In this document: piece after piece, positions 1 through 9,032 of the stretch
Numbering within the stretch: the first letter of the stretch is position 1
Layout: the number at the start of each line of letters is the position of its first letter
Assembly: GCF_900699785.1 (NCBI RefSeq)
Contig: NZ_LR535679.1
Span: 1,116,001 to 1,180,000, forward strand
Source of the DNA: Campylobacter showae
Lineage (GTDB): Bacteria > Campylobacterota > Campylobacteria > Campylobacterales > Campylobacteraceae
Direction: 5' to 3'
DNA length: 64,000 nucleotides
The notes under the pieces: generated by a model
Databases searched by the model: none
Told to the model about the DNA's origin: nothing
Seen by the model: the letters and a program-made list of their open reading frames with translations, nothing else
Position numbers and translations under genes: made by a program

Positions 1-121
1 CGCTTAGTTCTTTAATAATCGCCTCGGAAAAGCCGTAGATGTTTAATTCGCCCTCTACGGCCTTTTCATCCTCTTTTTTTACTACTACGGTATCGCTTTT
101 TTTGTTGTCTAACTTTATCAA
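1..121 (-). CDS. 5' end of an unidentified gene downstream of clpP (partial)
   Basis: A minus-strand gene that runs off the left edge. A TTG at 119-121 lies 10 bases after the clpP stop, with an in-frame TAG just upstream, and opens a frame of 40 visible residues. These are lysine/acid rich, then end in a helix-like stretch, NIYGFSEAIIKELS. In C. jejuni, as I recall, the gene after clpP is peptide deformylase, but this N-terminus does not look like Def. Similar starts occur, from memory, in campylobacter GGDEF proteins; too little is visible to assign it. No strong Shine-Dalgarno is seen, so translation may be coupled to clpP. Confidence 0.4.
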   Translation of the reverse strand, partial: MIKLDNKKSDTVVVKKEDEKAVEGELNIYGFSEAIIKELS

Positions 122-131
122 ATTCTACTCT

Positions 132-722
132 TTACTTAAAGCTTTTCTCCAAAACTTTATCTATAAGCCCGTACTCTTTGGCTTCGGCAGAGCTCATGAA
201 AAAGTCTCTGTCGGTGTCTTTTTGGATTTTAGCTAGTTTTTGACCCGTATTTTTAGCTAGGATCGCGTTTAAAATCTCTTTCATACGCAAGATTTCCTTC
301 GCCTGGATCTCTATATCTGTCGCCTGTCCGCGCGCACCGCCTAAAGGCTGGTGAATCATGATGCGCGAATTTGGCAACGCATAACGCTTGCCCTGCGCGC
401 CGCAACTAAGCAAAAACGCGCCCATAGACGCCGCCTGACCTATACAAATCGTGCAGACGTCGGGCTTGATGTAGTTCATCGTATCGTAAATGCTAAATCC
501 GCTCGTTATCACGCCGCCAGGACTGTTTATATATAGATATATGTCTTTGTCCGGGTCTTCGGCCTCCAAAAACAGCATCTGAGCCACGATCGCAGACGCC
601 ATGCCGTCCTCGATCTCGCCGCTAAGCATTATTATGCGGTCTTTTAGCAGGCGCGAGTAGATGTCGTAGCTTCTCTCGCCCTTGCTCGTGCGCTCGATGA
701 CGTAGGGGATGTAGTAGCTCAT
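132..722 (-). CDS. clpP: ATP-dependent Clp protease proteolytic subunit ClpP
   Basis: Serine peptidase that forms the double-heptamer chamber of the cytoplasmic Clp protease and degrades proteins fed by ClpA/ClpX ATPases. The 196-residue length is normal. The catalytic triad is visible: Ser in GQAASMG (about residue 99), His in IMIHQPLGG (about 124) and Asp in KDTDRD (about 169). The substrate-binding loop INSPGG is intact. The ATG overlaps the tig stop by one base (TAATG), so the two are translationally coupled, pairing a nascent-chain chaperone with a protease as in C. jejuni and many other bacteria. Confidence 0.98.
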   Translation of the reverse strand: MSYYIPYVIERTSKGERSYDIYSRLLKDRIIMLSGEIEDGMASAIVAQMLFLEAEDPDKDIYLYINSPGGVITSGFSIYDTMNYIKPDVCTICIGQAASMGAFLLSCGAQGKRYALPNSRIMIHQPLGGARGQATDIEIQAKEILRMKEILNAILAKNTGQKLAKIQKDTDRDFFMSSAEAKEYGLIDKVLEKSFK

Positions 723-2038
723 TACTCCGCCTTTTTCTCTTTCTTATCGCTCTTTAGCGCAAACATCTCGTTAAATAGCTTCTCCTCGATCATCGACATT
801 TTGATCGCAGGCAAAATTCCTTGGTTTTTATAGTTTTCAAGGTGCTGTTTCGGATCTACGCCCGAGCGATACGCCTCAAAATACACCGCTTGGATCAGCT
901 CTTGGTCACTTACTTTGATATCTCTGCGGCGCGCTAGCTCGTCTATTATAAACGTTAGTTTCACGCTTTTTACCGCGTCGTCGCGGTATGTCTCGCGCTG
1001 TTTGGTTAGAGCGTCTTTGTCCTCTCTAAATTTAGCCATCTGCTCAGGCGTAAAGCTGCTCCAAGCGCCGCGGAACTGCATATCCATCTCTTGTTCTACG
1101 ATATTTTTCGGCACGTCGAAGTTAAATTTAGCCACGATCGCGTCGGCAAATTTAGGCTTTAGCTCCTCGTTTACGTTTTTAGCGTGCTTCTCGGCTTTGA
1201 TCTGTTCTTTTAGTCTCTCTTCAAATAGCTCGACGCTTACCTTTTCCTCGCCCGGCATGATGCGTTTTAGCGTCTCTTCGTCGATCTCTTCAGGCACTTT
1301 TTTACCTTGGATTTCGTGTAGCTTTACTTTAAATGTCGCGTCTTTGCCCGCAAGGTGAGCAGCGCCGTACTCGGCCGGAAATTTAACCTTCACGTCGCGC
1401 TCCTCTCCGACTTTTAGCCCGATCATACCGTCCTCAAAGCCAGGTATAAACTGACCCGAGCCGATTTCTAGCAGGTAGTTTTCGGCTTTACCGCCCTCAA
1501 ACGCAACGCCGTCTACGAAGCCCTCGAAGTCGAATTTAGCGAAATCGCCCTTTTCAAGCGCGGCTTTTTCCACTTTTTCTAGCGGAGCCATCATTTTTAA
1601 AATTTCGTTTTTTCTCTCGTCGATCTCTTTTTTCGTTACGCGCGGCGCGCTGACGTTCTCTATTAGTTCCTCGTAGCCGTCGATGTTTATGACGGGTTTA
1701 AACGAGATTTCGATCTCCGCGTCGATCTCGTTCTCGCCTCTGTCAAATTTCGTCACGATCGGCTCGCCGATAACCTCTTCAAATTTTCTATTTAGCTCTT
1801 TTAGACCTGCGTCTATCGCGTCTTTTAGCGCGTCTTGCTCGGCATCGGCGGTTAGCTCTTTTTCGTAGCGTTTTAGCACCACGTTTACCGGCACTTTGCC
1901 CGCTCTAAATCCGTCTATTTTCATATTTTTCGCAGCTTTTTTCGCAGCGTTTTCGAGTTTGGCTTTTACGTCCGCGCTCGGTATTTTCGCACTTAGCGAA
2001 GCATTTACGGCGTCGATCGCCTTGGTTTTGATTTGCAT
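722..2038 (-). CDS. tig: trigger factor (ribosome-associated chaperone and prolyl isomerase)
   Basis: Chaperone that binds the ribosomal exit tunnel and shields nascent chains. The 438 residues have the three-domain layout. The N-terminal ribosome-binding domain carries GFRAGKVP (about 43-50), close to the family's GFRxGKxP signature. A central FKBP-like domain (about 150-240) includes [15 protein letters not shown] and FPAEYGA. The long helical C-terminal arms end in a lysine/glutamate tail. The divergent folE starts 140 bases away, so promoters for both lie in 2039-2177. It is the first gene of the tig-clpP unit. Confidence 0.98.
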   Translation of the reverse strand: MQIKTKAIDAVNASLSAKIPSADVKAKLENAAKKAAKNMKIDGFRAGKVPVNVVLKRYEKELTADAEQDALKDAIDAGLKELNRKFEEVIGEPIVTKFDRGENEIDAEIEISFKPVINIDGYEELIENVSAPRVTKKEIDERKNEILKMMAPLEKVEKAALEKGDFAKFDFEGFVDGVAFEGGKAENYLLEIGSGQFIPGFEDGMIGLKVGEERDVKVKFPAEYGAAHLAGKDATFKVKLHEIQGKKVPEEIDEETLKRIMPGEEKVSVELFEERLKEQIKAEKHAKNVNEELKPKFADAIVAKFNFDVPKNIVEQEMDMQFRGAWSSFTPEQMAKFREDKDALTKQRETYRDDAVKSVKLTFIIDELARRRDIKVSDQELIQAVYFEAYRSGVDPKQHLENYKNQGILPAIKMSMIEEKLFNEMFALKSDKKEKKAE

Positions 2039-2177
2039 TAAATTCCTTTAAAAAATAAAAATTTCCTAGAGTGTAGCAAAATTTTCCTTATTCATAGTAT
2101 AAATTTAAGCGCGCAAAAGGCGAATTTAAGTAAAATCATTTATCAAATTTAAATAGTGAAATGAATCAGGAACGCAA

Positions 2178-2780
2178 ATGCAAGAAAATTTAAAAAATGA
2201 GAATTTAAAAAAAGAAAAGTTTGAAAGTTGCGTCGAGCAGATGCTAAATCTAGTCGGCGAAGACCCGCGCAGAGAGGGGCTAGCTAAAACTCCCGAGCGC
2301 GTTTTTAAAGCTTACGAGTTTTTAACGAGCGGCTACTGGCAAGACCCAAAAGTCGTGCTAAACGACGCGCTGTTTGATAGCTCAAATAACGAAATGGTGC
2401 TCGTGCGAGATATCGAATTTTACAGCCTTTGCGAGCATCATTTGCTGCCGTTTTTCGGGCGCGTGCACGTGGCCTACATCCCAAATCACAAGGTCGTGGG
2501 CCTTAGCAAAATCCCGCGTATGGTAAATATCTTCGCCCGCCGCCTGCAGATCCAAGAGCAGCTTACAGAGCAGATCGCGCAGGCCGTACAAGAGGTCATC
2601 AAGCCAAAAGGCGTGGGCGTCGTCATCGAGGCGCGCCACATGTGCGTGGAGATGCGAGGCGTGGGCAAGATCAACTCGACCACGACGACATCGGCGCTAC
2701 GAGGCTGTTTTTTAAATAGCAGCGAGACTAGACGCGAGTTTTTCTCCCTTATAAATTCGCACAAAGAAGTGAGATTTTAG
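2178..2780 (+). CDS. folE: GTP cyclohydrolase I
   Basis: Catalyses GTP to 7,8-dihydroneopterin triphosphate, the first step of folate (and possibly queuosine precursor) synthesis. The 200 residues carry the zinc and catalytic motifs: [18 protein letters not shown] in the middle and [11 protein letters not shown] near the C-terminus, which supply Cys, His and Cys zinc ligands. The N-terminus is lysine/asparagine rich and not conserved. The start follows a GGAACGCAA leader. The stop overlaps the GTG of fliI by one base, so folE and fliI form an operon, the same pairing as Cj0194-Cj0195 in C. jejuni (from memory). Confidence 0.97.
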   Translation: MQENLKNENLKKEKFESCVEQMLNLVGEDPRREGLAKTPERVFKAYEFLTSGYWQDPKVVLNDALFDSSNNEMVLVRDIEFYSLCEHHLLPFFGRVHVAYIPNHKVVGLSKIPRMVNIFARRLQIQEQLTEQIAQAVQEVIKPKGVGVVIEARHMCVEMRGVGKINSTTTTSALRGCFLNSSETRREFFSLINSHKEVRF

Positions 2781-4084
2781 TGAGCTTAGATAGCTTAAAA
2801 TCAAAACTGAGCGCAAATTTATCTCTCTCTAGCGTCTTTGGCGTGATCGAGCGAATTTCTGCTACGACGATAGAGATTTCGGGCCTTCGCCCTAGCATCG
2901 GCGACATCGTACAAATTTGCGCTAAAGACAAGAGCAAAAGCGGGCTGGCGATGGTGACTGAAGTGCGGCAAAATACCGCGCTCATCTCGCCCTTTGGCTT
3001 TGTAGAAGGCTACAAGATCGGCGACTTCGTCTATCAAAGCGACCAGGGCATGAAAATCCCCGTCGGCGACGCCCTTTTGGGGCGCGTAGTGGATCCTTTT
3101 ATGAATCCAAAAGACGGCAAAGGCGCGATCGCTACGACCGAGTACGCTCCGATCATGCAAGCTCCGATCGATGCGATGAAGCGCGGACTAATAGATGAAA
3201 TTTTTAGCGTCGGGGTTAAAAGCATCGACGGGCTGCTAACCTGCGGCAAAGGCCAGAAACTAGGCATTTTTGCGGGTTCTGGCGTGGGCAAAAGTACGCT
3301 CATGGGCATGATCGTGAAAAACTCGCAAGCTCCGATCAAGGTTGTCGCGCTTATCGGCGAGCGCGGCCGCGAAGTGCCGGAGTTTATAGAGAAAAATTTA
3401 CGTGGCGATCTAAGCGGAACCGTCGTCATCGTAGCCACCAGCGACGATAGCCCGTTGATGCGAAAATACGGCGCCTTTTGCGCGATGAGCGTGGCCGAAT
3501 ACTTTAAAAACCAAGGTAAAGACGTGCTTTTCATTATGGATAGCGTGACAAGGTTTGCAATGGCGCAGCGAGAGATAGGTCTTGCTCTTGGCGAGCCGCC
3601 GACGTCCAAGGGCTACCCGCCATCCGTACTTACCCTACTGCCTCAACTGATGGAGCGCGCAGGCAAAGAAGAGGGCAAAGGCAGCATAACGGCCTTTTTC
3701 ACGGTGCTAGTCGACGGCGACGATATGAGCGATCCGATAGCCGACCAGAGCCGCTCGATCCTAGACGGCCACATCGTGCTTAGCCGCGAGATGACGGACT
3801 TTGGTATCTACCCGCCTATAAACATCCTAAACTCCGCCTCGCGCGTAATGAGCGACATCGCGACCAAAGAGCACAGGGCAAACGCCGCCAAGCTAAAGCG
3901 CCTCTACTCGCTTCTAAAAGAAAACGAGGTCCTGCTACGCATCGGCGCGTATCAAAAAGGCAGCGACAAAGAGCTAGACCTTGCTATCTCGAAAAAAGAA
4001 TTTATAGATAACTTCCTAAAACAAGACGCCGAAGAGGGCTTTAGCTTCGAGCAGACGCAAGAGCTGCTGGGCGGGATAAATTAG
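2780..4084 (+). CDS. fliI: flagellar type III export ATPase FliI
   Basis: Hexameric ATPase at the base of the flagellar export apparatus; it unloads chaperone-substrate complexes for export. The 434 residues have an N-terminal beta-barrel, a Walker A site GSGVGKST (about 165-172), a Walker B strand ending DVLFIMDSVTRFA, and the family signatures GERGREVPEF and PPSVLTLLPQLMERAG. The start is GTG, overlapping the folE stop by one base; no ATG gives a better N-terminus. It is isolated from other flagellar genes here, as is usual in Campylobacter. Confidence 0.97.
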   Translation: MSLDSLKSKLSANLSLSSVFGVIERISATTIEISGLRPSIGDIVQICAKDKSKSGLAMVTEVRQNTALISPFGFVEGYKIGDFVYQSDQGMKIPVGDALLGRVVDPFMNPKDGKGAIATTEYAPIMQAPIDAMKRGLIDEIFSVGVKSIDGLLTCGKGQKLGIFAGSGVGKSTLMGMIVKNSQAPIKVVALIGERGREVPEFIEKNLRGDLSGTVVIVATSDDSPLMRKYGAFCAMSVAEYFKNQGKDVLFIMDSVTRFAMAQREIGLALGEPPTSKGYPPSVLTLLPQLMERAGKEEGKGSITAFFTVLVDGDDMSDPIADQSRSILDGHIVLSREMTDFGIYPPINILNSASRVMSDIATKEHRANAAKLKRLYSLLKENEVLLRIGAYQKGSDKELDLAISKKEFIDNFLKQDAEEGFSFEQTQELLGGIN

Positions 4085-5585
<1,501 letters not shown>

Positions 5586-5592
5586 CGGCTCT

Positions 5593-5705
5593 TCTCGCAA
5601 GCGTCTTTAACGGAGCTAGAAATTTTCTCCCTCGATGAACTATATGTTCTATCTTCGGTCGAAAATTTCTTCGCAACCCTTAAATCCGTCTCGCGATACT
5701 TTGCC
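5593..5705 (-). repeat. dispersed palindromic element, copy A (reverse orientation)
   Basis: Nested inverted repeat: GAAATTTTC (5619-5627) pairs with GAAAATTTC (5661-5669), around an inner hairpin GAAC (5637-5640), loop TATAT, GTTC (5646-5649). The conserved end boxes are TCTCGCAAGCG (5593-5603), the reverse complement of the right box of the forward copies, and a GTCTCGCGATACTTTGC block near 5688-5704. Same family as the copies at 5795, 30757, 33285 and 53168. Confidence 0.7.
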
Positions 5706-5794
5706 TTGTCTCTCTGCGGCCAAATTTGAGATTAAATTTGATTGAAATTTGAGCTTTGAAAGCCCAAATTTGAGTTAAATAAAAAGTGTAAGCT

Positions 5795-5912
5795 GAAGTA
5801 TTTTGAGATGATTTTTGGGGTTGCGCAGGTAAAATTTAGCGTGGGCTGGACAGATGGTCCGCCGAGCTAAATTTTAGCAAGCTCCGCAAAAAGAGCTCAA
5901 AAGACGAAGCGC
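5795..5912 (+). repeat. dispersed palindromic element, copy B
   Basis: Left box GAAGTATTTTGAGATGATTT from 5795. The middle stem is TAAAATTTAGC (5830-5840) with GCTAAATTTTA (5866-5876); the inner hairpin is GGAC (5848-5851), loop AGATG, GTCC (5857-5860). The right box TCCGCAAAAAGAGCTC is followed by AGACGAAGC and ends 14 bases before the nifU start codon. If transcribed with nifS-nifU it would lie in the intercistronic RNA. It faces copy A, about 90 bases away. Confidence 0.72.
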
Positions 5913-5926
5913 AAAAAAGGAATAAA

Positions 5927-6919
5927 ATGGCAAAAAATAATCTAATAGGCGGTTCGATTTGGGACGAATACTCCCAAAACGTCCAAGACCGCATGAACAA
6001 TCCCAAATTTATGGGCGAGATCACCGAGGACGAGGCTAAAGCAAGAGGCGGTAAGCTCATCGTGGCGGACTTTGGCGCGGAGAGCTGCGGCGACGCAGTG
6101 AGGCTGTATTGGCTCGTGGACGAGAAAACCGACCGCATTATGGATGCTAAATTTAAAAGCTTTGGCTGCGGCACGGCGGTGGCTAGCTCAGATACAATGG
6201 CCGAGCTTTGCGTCGGCAAGACCGTGGATGAAGCGGTCAAAATCACCAACATCGACGTGGAAAAAGCCATGCGCGATACGCCAGACGTCCCAGCCGTTCC
6301 GCCGCAAAAGATGCACTGCTCGGTTATGGCCTACGACGTCATCAAGGCCGCCGCAGCGCAGTACAAGGGCGTGGATCCGGAGCATTTCGAGGACGAGATC
6401 ATCGTGTGCGAGTGCGCGCGCGTGAGCCTAGGCACGATCAAGGAGGTCATCCGCCTAAACGACCTACACACGGTCGAGGAGATCACGCAATACACCAAAG
6501 CAGGCGCCTTTTGCAAATCCTGCGTGCGCCCGGGCGGACACGAAAAGCGCGAGTATTATCTCGTGGATATCCTCGCAGACACCAGAGCCGAGATGGAGCA
6601 GGAGAAAAAGCAAGCCGTTATCGACGCGCAGGTTTCTGGCAAATTTGACAACGTGAGCTTTGAGAGCATGACCGTCGTTGGCCAGCTAAAGGCCATCGAG
6701 AGCGTCATCGACAGAGATATCCGCCCGATGCTGATGATGGACGGCGGTAACATGGAGATCCTCGATCTGCAAAAAGACGCCGAGGGTAAATTTGACGTCT
6801 ATATCAGATATATTGGCGCTTGCAGCGGCTGCGCAAGCGGCGCGACGGGCACGCTATACGCGATCGAAAACGTATTGCAAGAAAACCTCAGTCCAAATAT
6901 CCGCGTCCTACCTATCTGA
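5927..6919 (+). CDS. nifU: NifU-type Fe-S cluster scaffold (IscU + ferredoxin-like + NFU domains)
   Basis: Scaffold on which [Fe-S] clusters are built from NifS-derived sulphur. The 330 residues show three domains in order. An IscU-like domain (1-130) has cysteines in FKSFGCGTAVASSD and MHCSVM. A BFD-like [2Fe-2S] domain (about 160-205) has CECARVS and FCKSCVRPGG. A C-terminal NFU domain (about 255-330) has the CSGC pair in IGACSGCASGATGT. Good ribosome-binding site AAGGAATAAA. The partner nifS is 341 bases upstream, with two palindromic elements between; a hairpin terminator follows the stop. Confidence 0.95.
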   Translation: MAKNNLIGGSIWDEYSQNVQDRMNNPKFMGEITEDEAKARGGKLIVADFGAESCGDAVRLYWLVDEKTDRIMDAKFKSFGCGTAVASSDTMAELCVGKTVDEAVKITNIDVEKAMRDTPDVPAVPPQKMHCSVMAYDVIKAAAAQYKGVDPEHFEDEIIVCECARVSLGTIKEVIRLNDLHTVEEITQYTKAGAFCKSCVRPGGHEKREYYLVDILADTRAEMEQEKKQAVIDAQVSGKFDNVSFESMTVVGQLKAIESVIDRDIRPMLMMDGGNMEILDLQKDAEGKFDVYIRYIGACSGCASGATGTLYAIENVLQENLSPNIRVLPI

Positions 6920-6971
6920 TCTGCTTTACACGGCAAATTTGATGCGGCTTAGGGCTCAAATTTGATTAAAT

Positions 6972-6996
6972 TAGGGCGGTTAATTTAGCCGCCCTA
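6972..6996 (+). terminator. rho-independent terminator after nifU
   Basis: Perfect 8-base stem TAGGGCGG / CCGCCCTA with a nine-base loop, followed by a short pyrimidine/T-rich tail (CTCTATTTT). It lies 52 bases after the nifU stop and probably ends the nifS-nifU transcript. Confidence 0.7.
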
Positions 6997-7235
6997 CTCT
7001 ATTTTCACTCAAATTTACCCCAAAATCCACCTACCCCAAATTCAAAATTGCGAAATTAAATTTTTCTACTTCATTTATCAAAATACCTAAAATTCCGATA
7101 ATCGTTAATGTATGCGTTTTTAGTGATAAAGTTAGATTTTTGCATATTTGTTTTTTAAGTTTTATAAAAGTTTAAGTTGTTAATATTCGTCCAGATTTTA
7201 ATACAAAATCAAATTTAATCACAAAGGAAAACGCA
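6997..7235 (+). promoter_or_regulatory. AT-rich promoter region of the molbindin gene
   Basis: No gene is seen between the nifU terminator and the TOBE gene. The last 130 bases are very AT rich with several T tracts, typical of Campylobacter vegetative promoters, but I cannot fix a single -10 with confidence. The ribosome-binding site is AAAGGAAAACGC just before 7236. Confidence 0.35.
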
Positions 7236-7655
7236 ATGTTTAGCGCAAGAAATCAACTACAAGCTCAAATCACGGAGGTAAGAGAGGGAGCGGTAAACTC
7301 TCTAATCGTAGCAAAATTGCAAGGCGGAGAGACCGTAAAAGCAACCGTAACAGTAGATAGCCAAAAGGCTCTAGATCTAGTAGCAGGTAAAAAGGTAGTT
7401 TATCTATTTAAAGCTTCTTCTATCATAGTAGCTAAAGGCGAGAACGGTCTAAAGCTAAGCGCTACTAACCAACTAAAAGGTAAAGTAGTAAAAGTAGTAG
7501 AGGGTGCGGTAAACGCTGAAGTAGATATCGAGATAGCAGGCGGCGATAAGCTAAGCGCTATCATCACTAACGAATCTGCTAAAAACCTAGCTCTAAAAGC
7601 GGGCGATGAAGTAACTGCTATCATCAAAGCTAGCCATATTATTATAGGTGCTTAA
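7236..7655 (+). CDS. molybdenum-pterin / molybdate-binding protein with two TOBE (Mop) domains
   Basis: Small cytoplasmic molbindin that stores or buffers molybdate (or tungstate) for cofactor synthesis. Its 139 residues are two tandem Mop/TOBE repeats of about 68 residues, each starting with a SARNQL or SATNQL motif, passing through EGAVN and ending ASxIIxA (ASSIIVA and ASHIIIG). The second repeat begins at about residue 72. Codon use is strongly biased to a few codons such as GTA, CTA and AAA, consistent with high expression. Strong terminator downstream; monocistronic. Campylobacters have many molybdoenzymes, which would explain the need. Confidence 0.9.
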   Translation: MFSARNQLQAQITEVREGAVNSLIVAKLQGGETVKATVTVDSQKALDLVAGKKVVYLFKASSIIVAKGENGLKLSATNQLKGKVVKVVEGAVNAEVDIEIAGGDKLSAIITNESAKNLALKAGDEVTAIIKASHIIIGA

Positions 7656-7665
7656 TTCTTTTAAA

Positions 7666-7692
7666 TAGCGAGCGGTTTATGGCCGCTCGCTA
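7666..7692 (+). terminator. strong hairpin terminator after the molbindin gene
   Basis: Ten-base perfect stem TAGCGAGCGG / CCGCTCGCTA around a seven-base loop, 10 bases after the stop. No long T tract follows, so the terminator call rests on stem strength and position. Confidence 0.65.
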
Positions 7693-7801
7693 AAGCAATT
7701 TGCCTTCACTTAAATTTAATCCCGCAATTTATATCGCTTAACTAAAAAAACCAAATCTTAAAGGCCAATTTTAGGTGGTTTTATCGTGTACAAATTTAGC
7801 A

Positions 7802-8257
7802 CTAAACCGTCTCCCAAAATCTCGGTTTCGTTTTGGTCGCGTCCTGATTTTTCTCTCGTAAAATTTGCAAAAACTCTTTAAAATTCGACGTAAAAATCGA
7901 AACGGCGGGCGCGAATTTATATTCGGTCGAGCCGTCTTGCTCAAACTCGTCCGCAAAACAAATCCGCCAAATTCTAGTGCTATTGATCCGCGTTTTCGTG
8001 CCCTCAAGCGCTAAAATTTGCTCAAATTTATACCTCGCCGCAAGCTCCTGTCCTCTAAAAACGTAGACGTAGTTTTGATCAAACCAAAGGCTCTCGTATG
8101 AGATGAAAAACCTCTCCAACCAAAGCAAAAACGGCCGCACGGAAAGCCTTTTTATCGCACCCCCTTCGCCGATTTCGTTTACGGCGGCGAGTTGGCGTCG
8201 GCTAAGTTTGCTAGGATTGCGCCAAAATATCGTCCAAGCAATCCCGCCAAAAAGCAA
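7802..8257 (-). CDS. hypothetical membrane-anchored protein
   Basis: I do not recognise the family. The first available start is TTG at 8255-8257, giving 151 residues. The open frame continues upstream without a stop (hydrophobic residues including EILIITFNVLLFGGIAWTIF), so the real N-terminus is probably longer and the membrane segment complete. No ATG is present in that extension. After one N-terminal transmembrane helix comes a soluble, aromatic-rich cytoplasmic domain. It is convergent with the molbindin gene and lies downstream of another minus-strand membrane gene. Confidence 0.6.
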   Translation of the reverse strand: MLFGGIAWTIFWRNPSKLSRRQLAAVNEIGEGGAIKRLSVRPFLLWLERFFISYESLWFDQNYVYVFRGQELAARYKFEQILALEGTKTRINSTRIWRICFADEFEQDGSTEYKFAPAVSIFTSNFKEFLQILREKNQDATKTKPRFWETV

Positions 8258-8350
8258 AACGTTAAAAGTTATGATTAAAATTTCAGTTATTTTTAAAATT
8301 TGAGCCCTTTCAAAAATGCAAATTTAGTCCCCCGTCGCTTGCGGCCGAGC

Positions 8351-8881
8351 TTAAGCCGCATTTTTGACACCGTTAAATTTAGCGCCTTTAAATTTGAGTT
8401 CGCCGCAAAATCTCTTGCCGAATTTCGTCTCAACTATGAGAACAAGGACAAAAAATATCTTTTCGTCGTTTAAAAAAGCGATTTGGCGCAAAGTTTGATC
8501 GGCACCGTTAAATTTGACGCCGTTTTCGCGCAAGGTGCGGCAAAACTCGGTCTCGTCAAAGCCTAGTTTTTGCGAGATCTCAGCGATCGTATAGGGCTCT
8601 AGCGAGGCGATGATGCGGTCCATGTTGCACATGCTCGGGTTTTTGCGGCGAGTGACGACGTCTATAAATTCGTTTGCGAGCTTGATGAGCTTTTTCTTGC
8701 GATTTATCACGTGCAAAACGGCTGCAAGCGCAACCAAAAAGCCCGCAAATTTATGCGCGCTCATCCAAAATTCGCCGTACTCTCCGAGCGCGAAATTTGC
8801 CCCCGAAAACGCGAGCAAACAAAGTCCTAAAATCAGCATGCAAACCAGGCAAAATTTATAAACGATCTCAAATTTGAGCAT
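8351..8881 (-). CDS. hypothetical membrane protein with two N-terminal helices, divergent from norB
   Basis: 176 residues. Two transmembrane helices (about 8-28 and 44-62) have histidines at SAHKFAGF and VLHVINR, an arrangement seen in small DUF4405 or cytochrome-b-like membrane proteins that may bind haem; this is only a resemblance. The cytoplasmic part looks like a winged-helix or other small alpha domain (YTIAEISQKLGFDETEF). The C-terminal third repeats the K-F-x-G pattern. Divergent from the nitric oxide reductase, sharing the 150-base region with an FNR-like site, so a role in the same redox response is possible but unproven. Confidence 0.6.
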   Translation of the reverse strand: MLKFEIVYKFCLVCMLILGLCLLAFSGANFALGEYGEFWMSAHKFAGFLVALAAVLHVINRKKKLIKLANEFIDVVTRRKNPSMCNMDRIIASLEPYTIAEISQKLGFDETEFCRTLRENGVKFNGADQTLRQIAFLNDEKIFFVLVLIVETKFGKRFCGELKFKGAKFNGVKNAA

Positions 8882-8937
8882 AAAATCTCCTAAAATATAT
8901 TTTTGAAATTATACATTTTTTAATATAAGGCATATTT

Positions 8938-8956
8938 TAAGGACAAATTTAGTCCT
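8938..8956. promoter_or_regulatory. short palindrome in the norB divergent promoter region
   Basis: AAGGAC and GTCCTT form a perfect six-base inverted repeat around AAATTTA, immediately upstream of the FNR-like box. Could be an operator half-pair or a small hairpin; function unknown. Confidence 0.35.
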
Positions 8957-8960
8957 TTTA

Positions 8961-8974
8961 TTGATATACATCAT
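8961..8974 (+). promoter_or_regulatory. FNR/CRP-family box in the norB promoter
   Basis: TTGATATACATCAT matches nine of the ten specified bases of the FNR consensus TTGATnnnnATCAA. A plausible -10 (GATAAA, 8995-9000) places the box centre near -40 from a start around 9007, the class II activator position. A Crp-Fnr family NO- or oxygen-responsive regulator is the likely user. Confidence 0.6.
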
Positions 8975-9032
8975 TTTTGCGCAAATTTATTTTGGATAAA
9001 CTTTGTCCGAATTTTTCAAAAGGAGACAAAGT

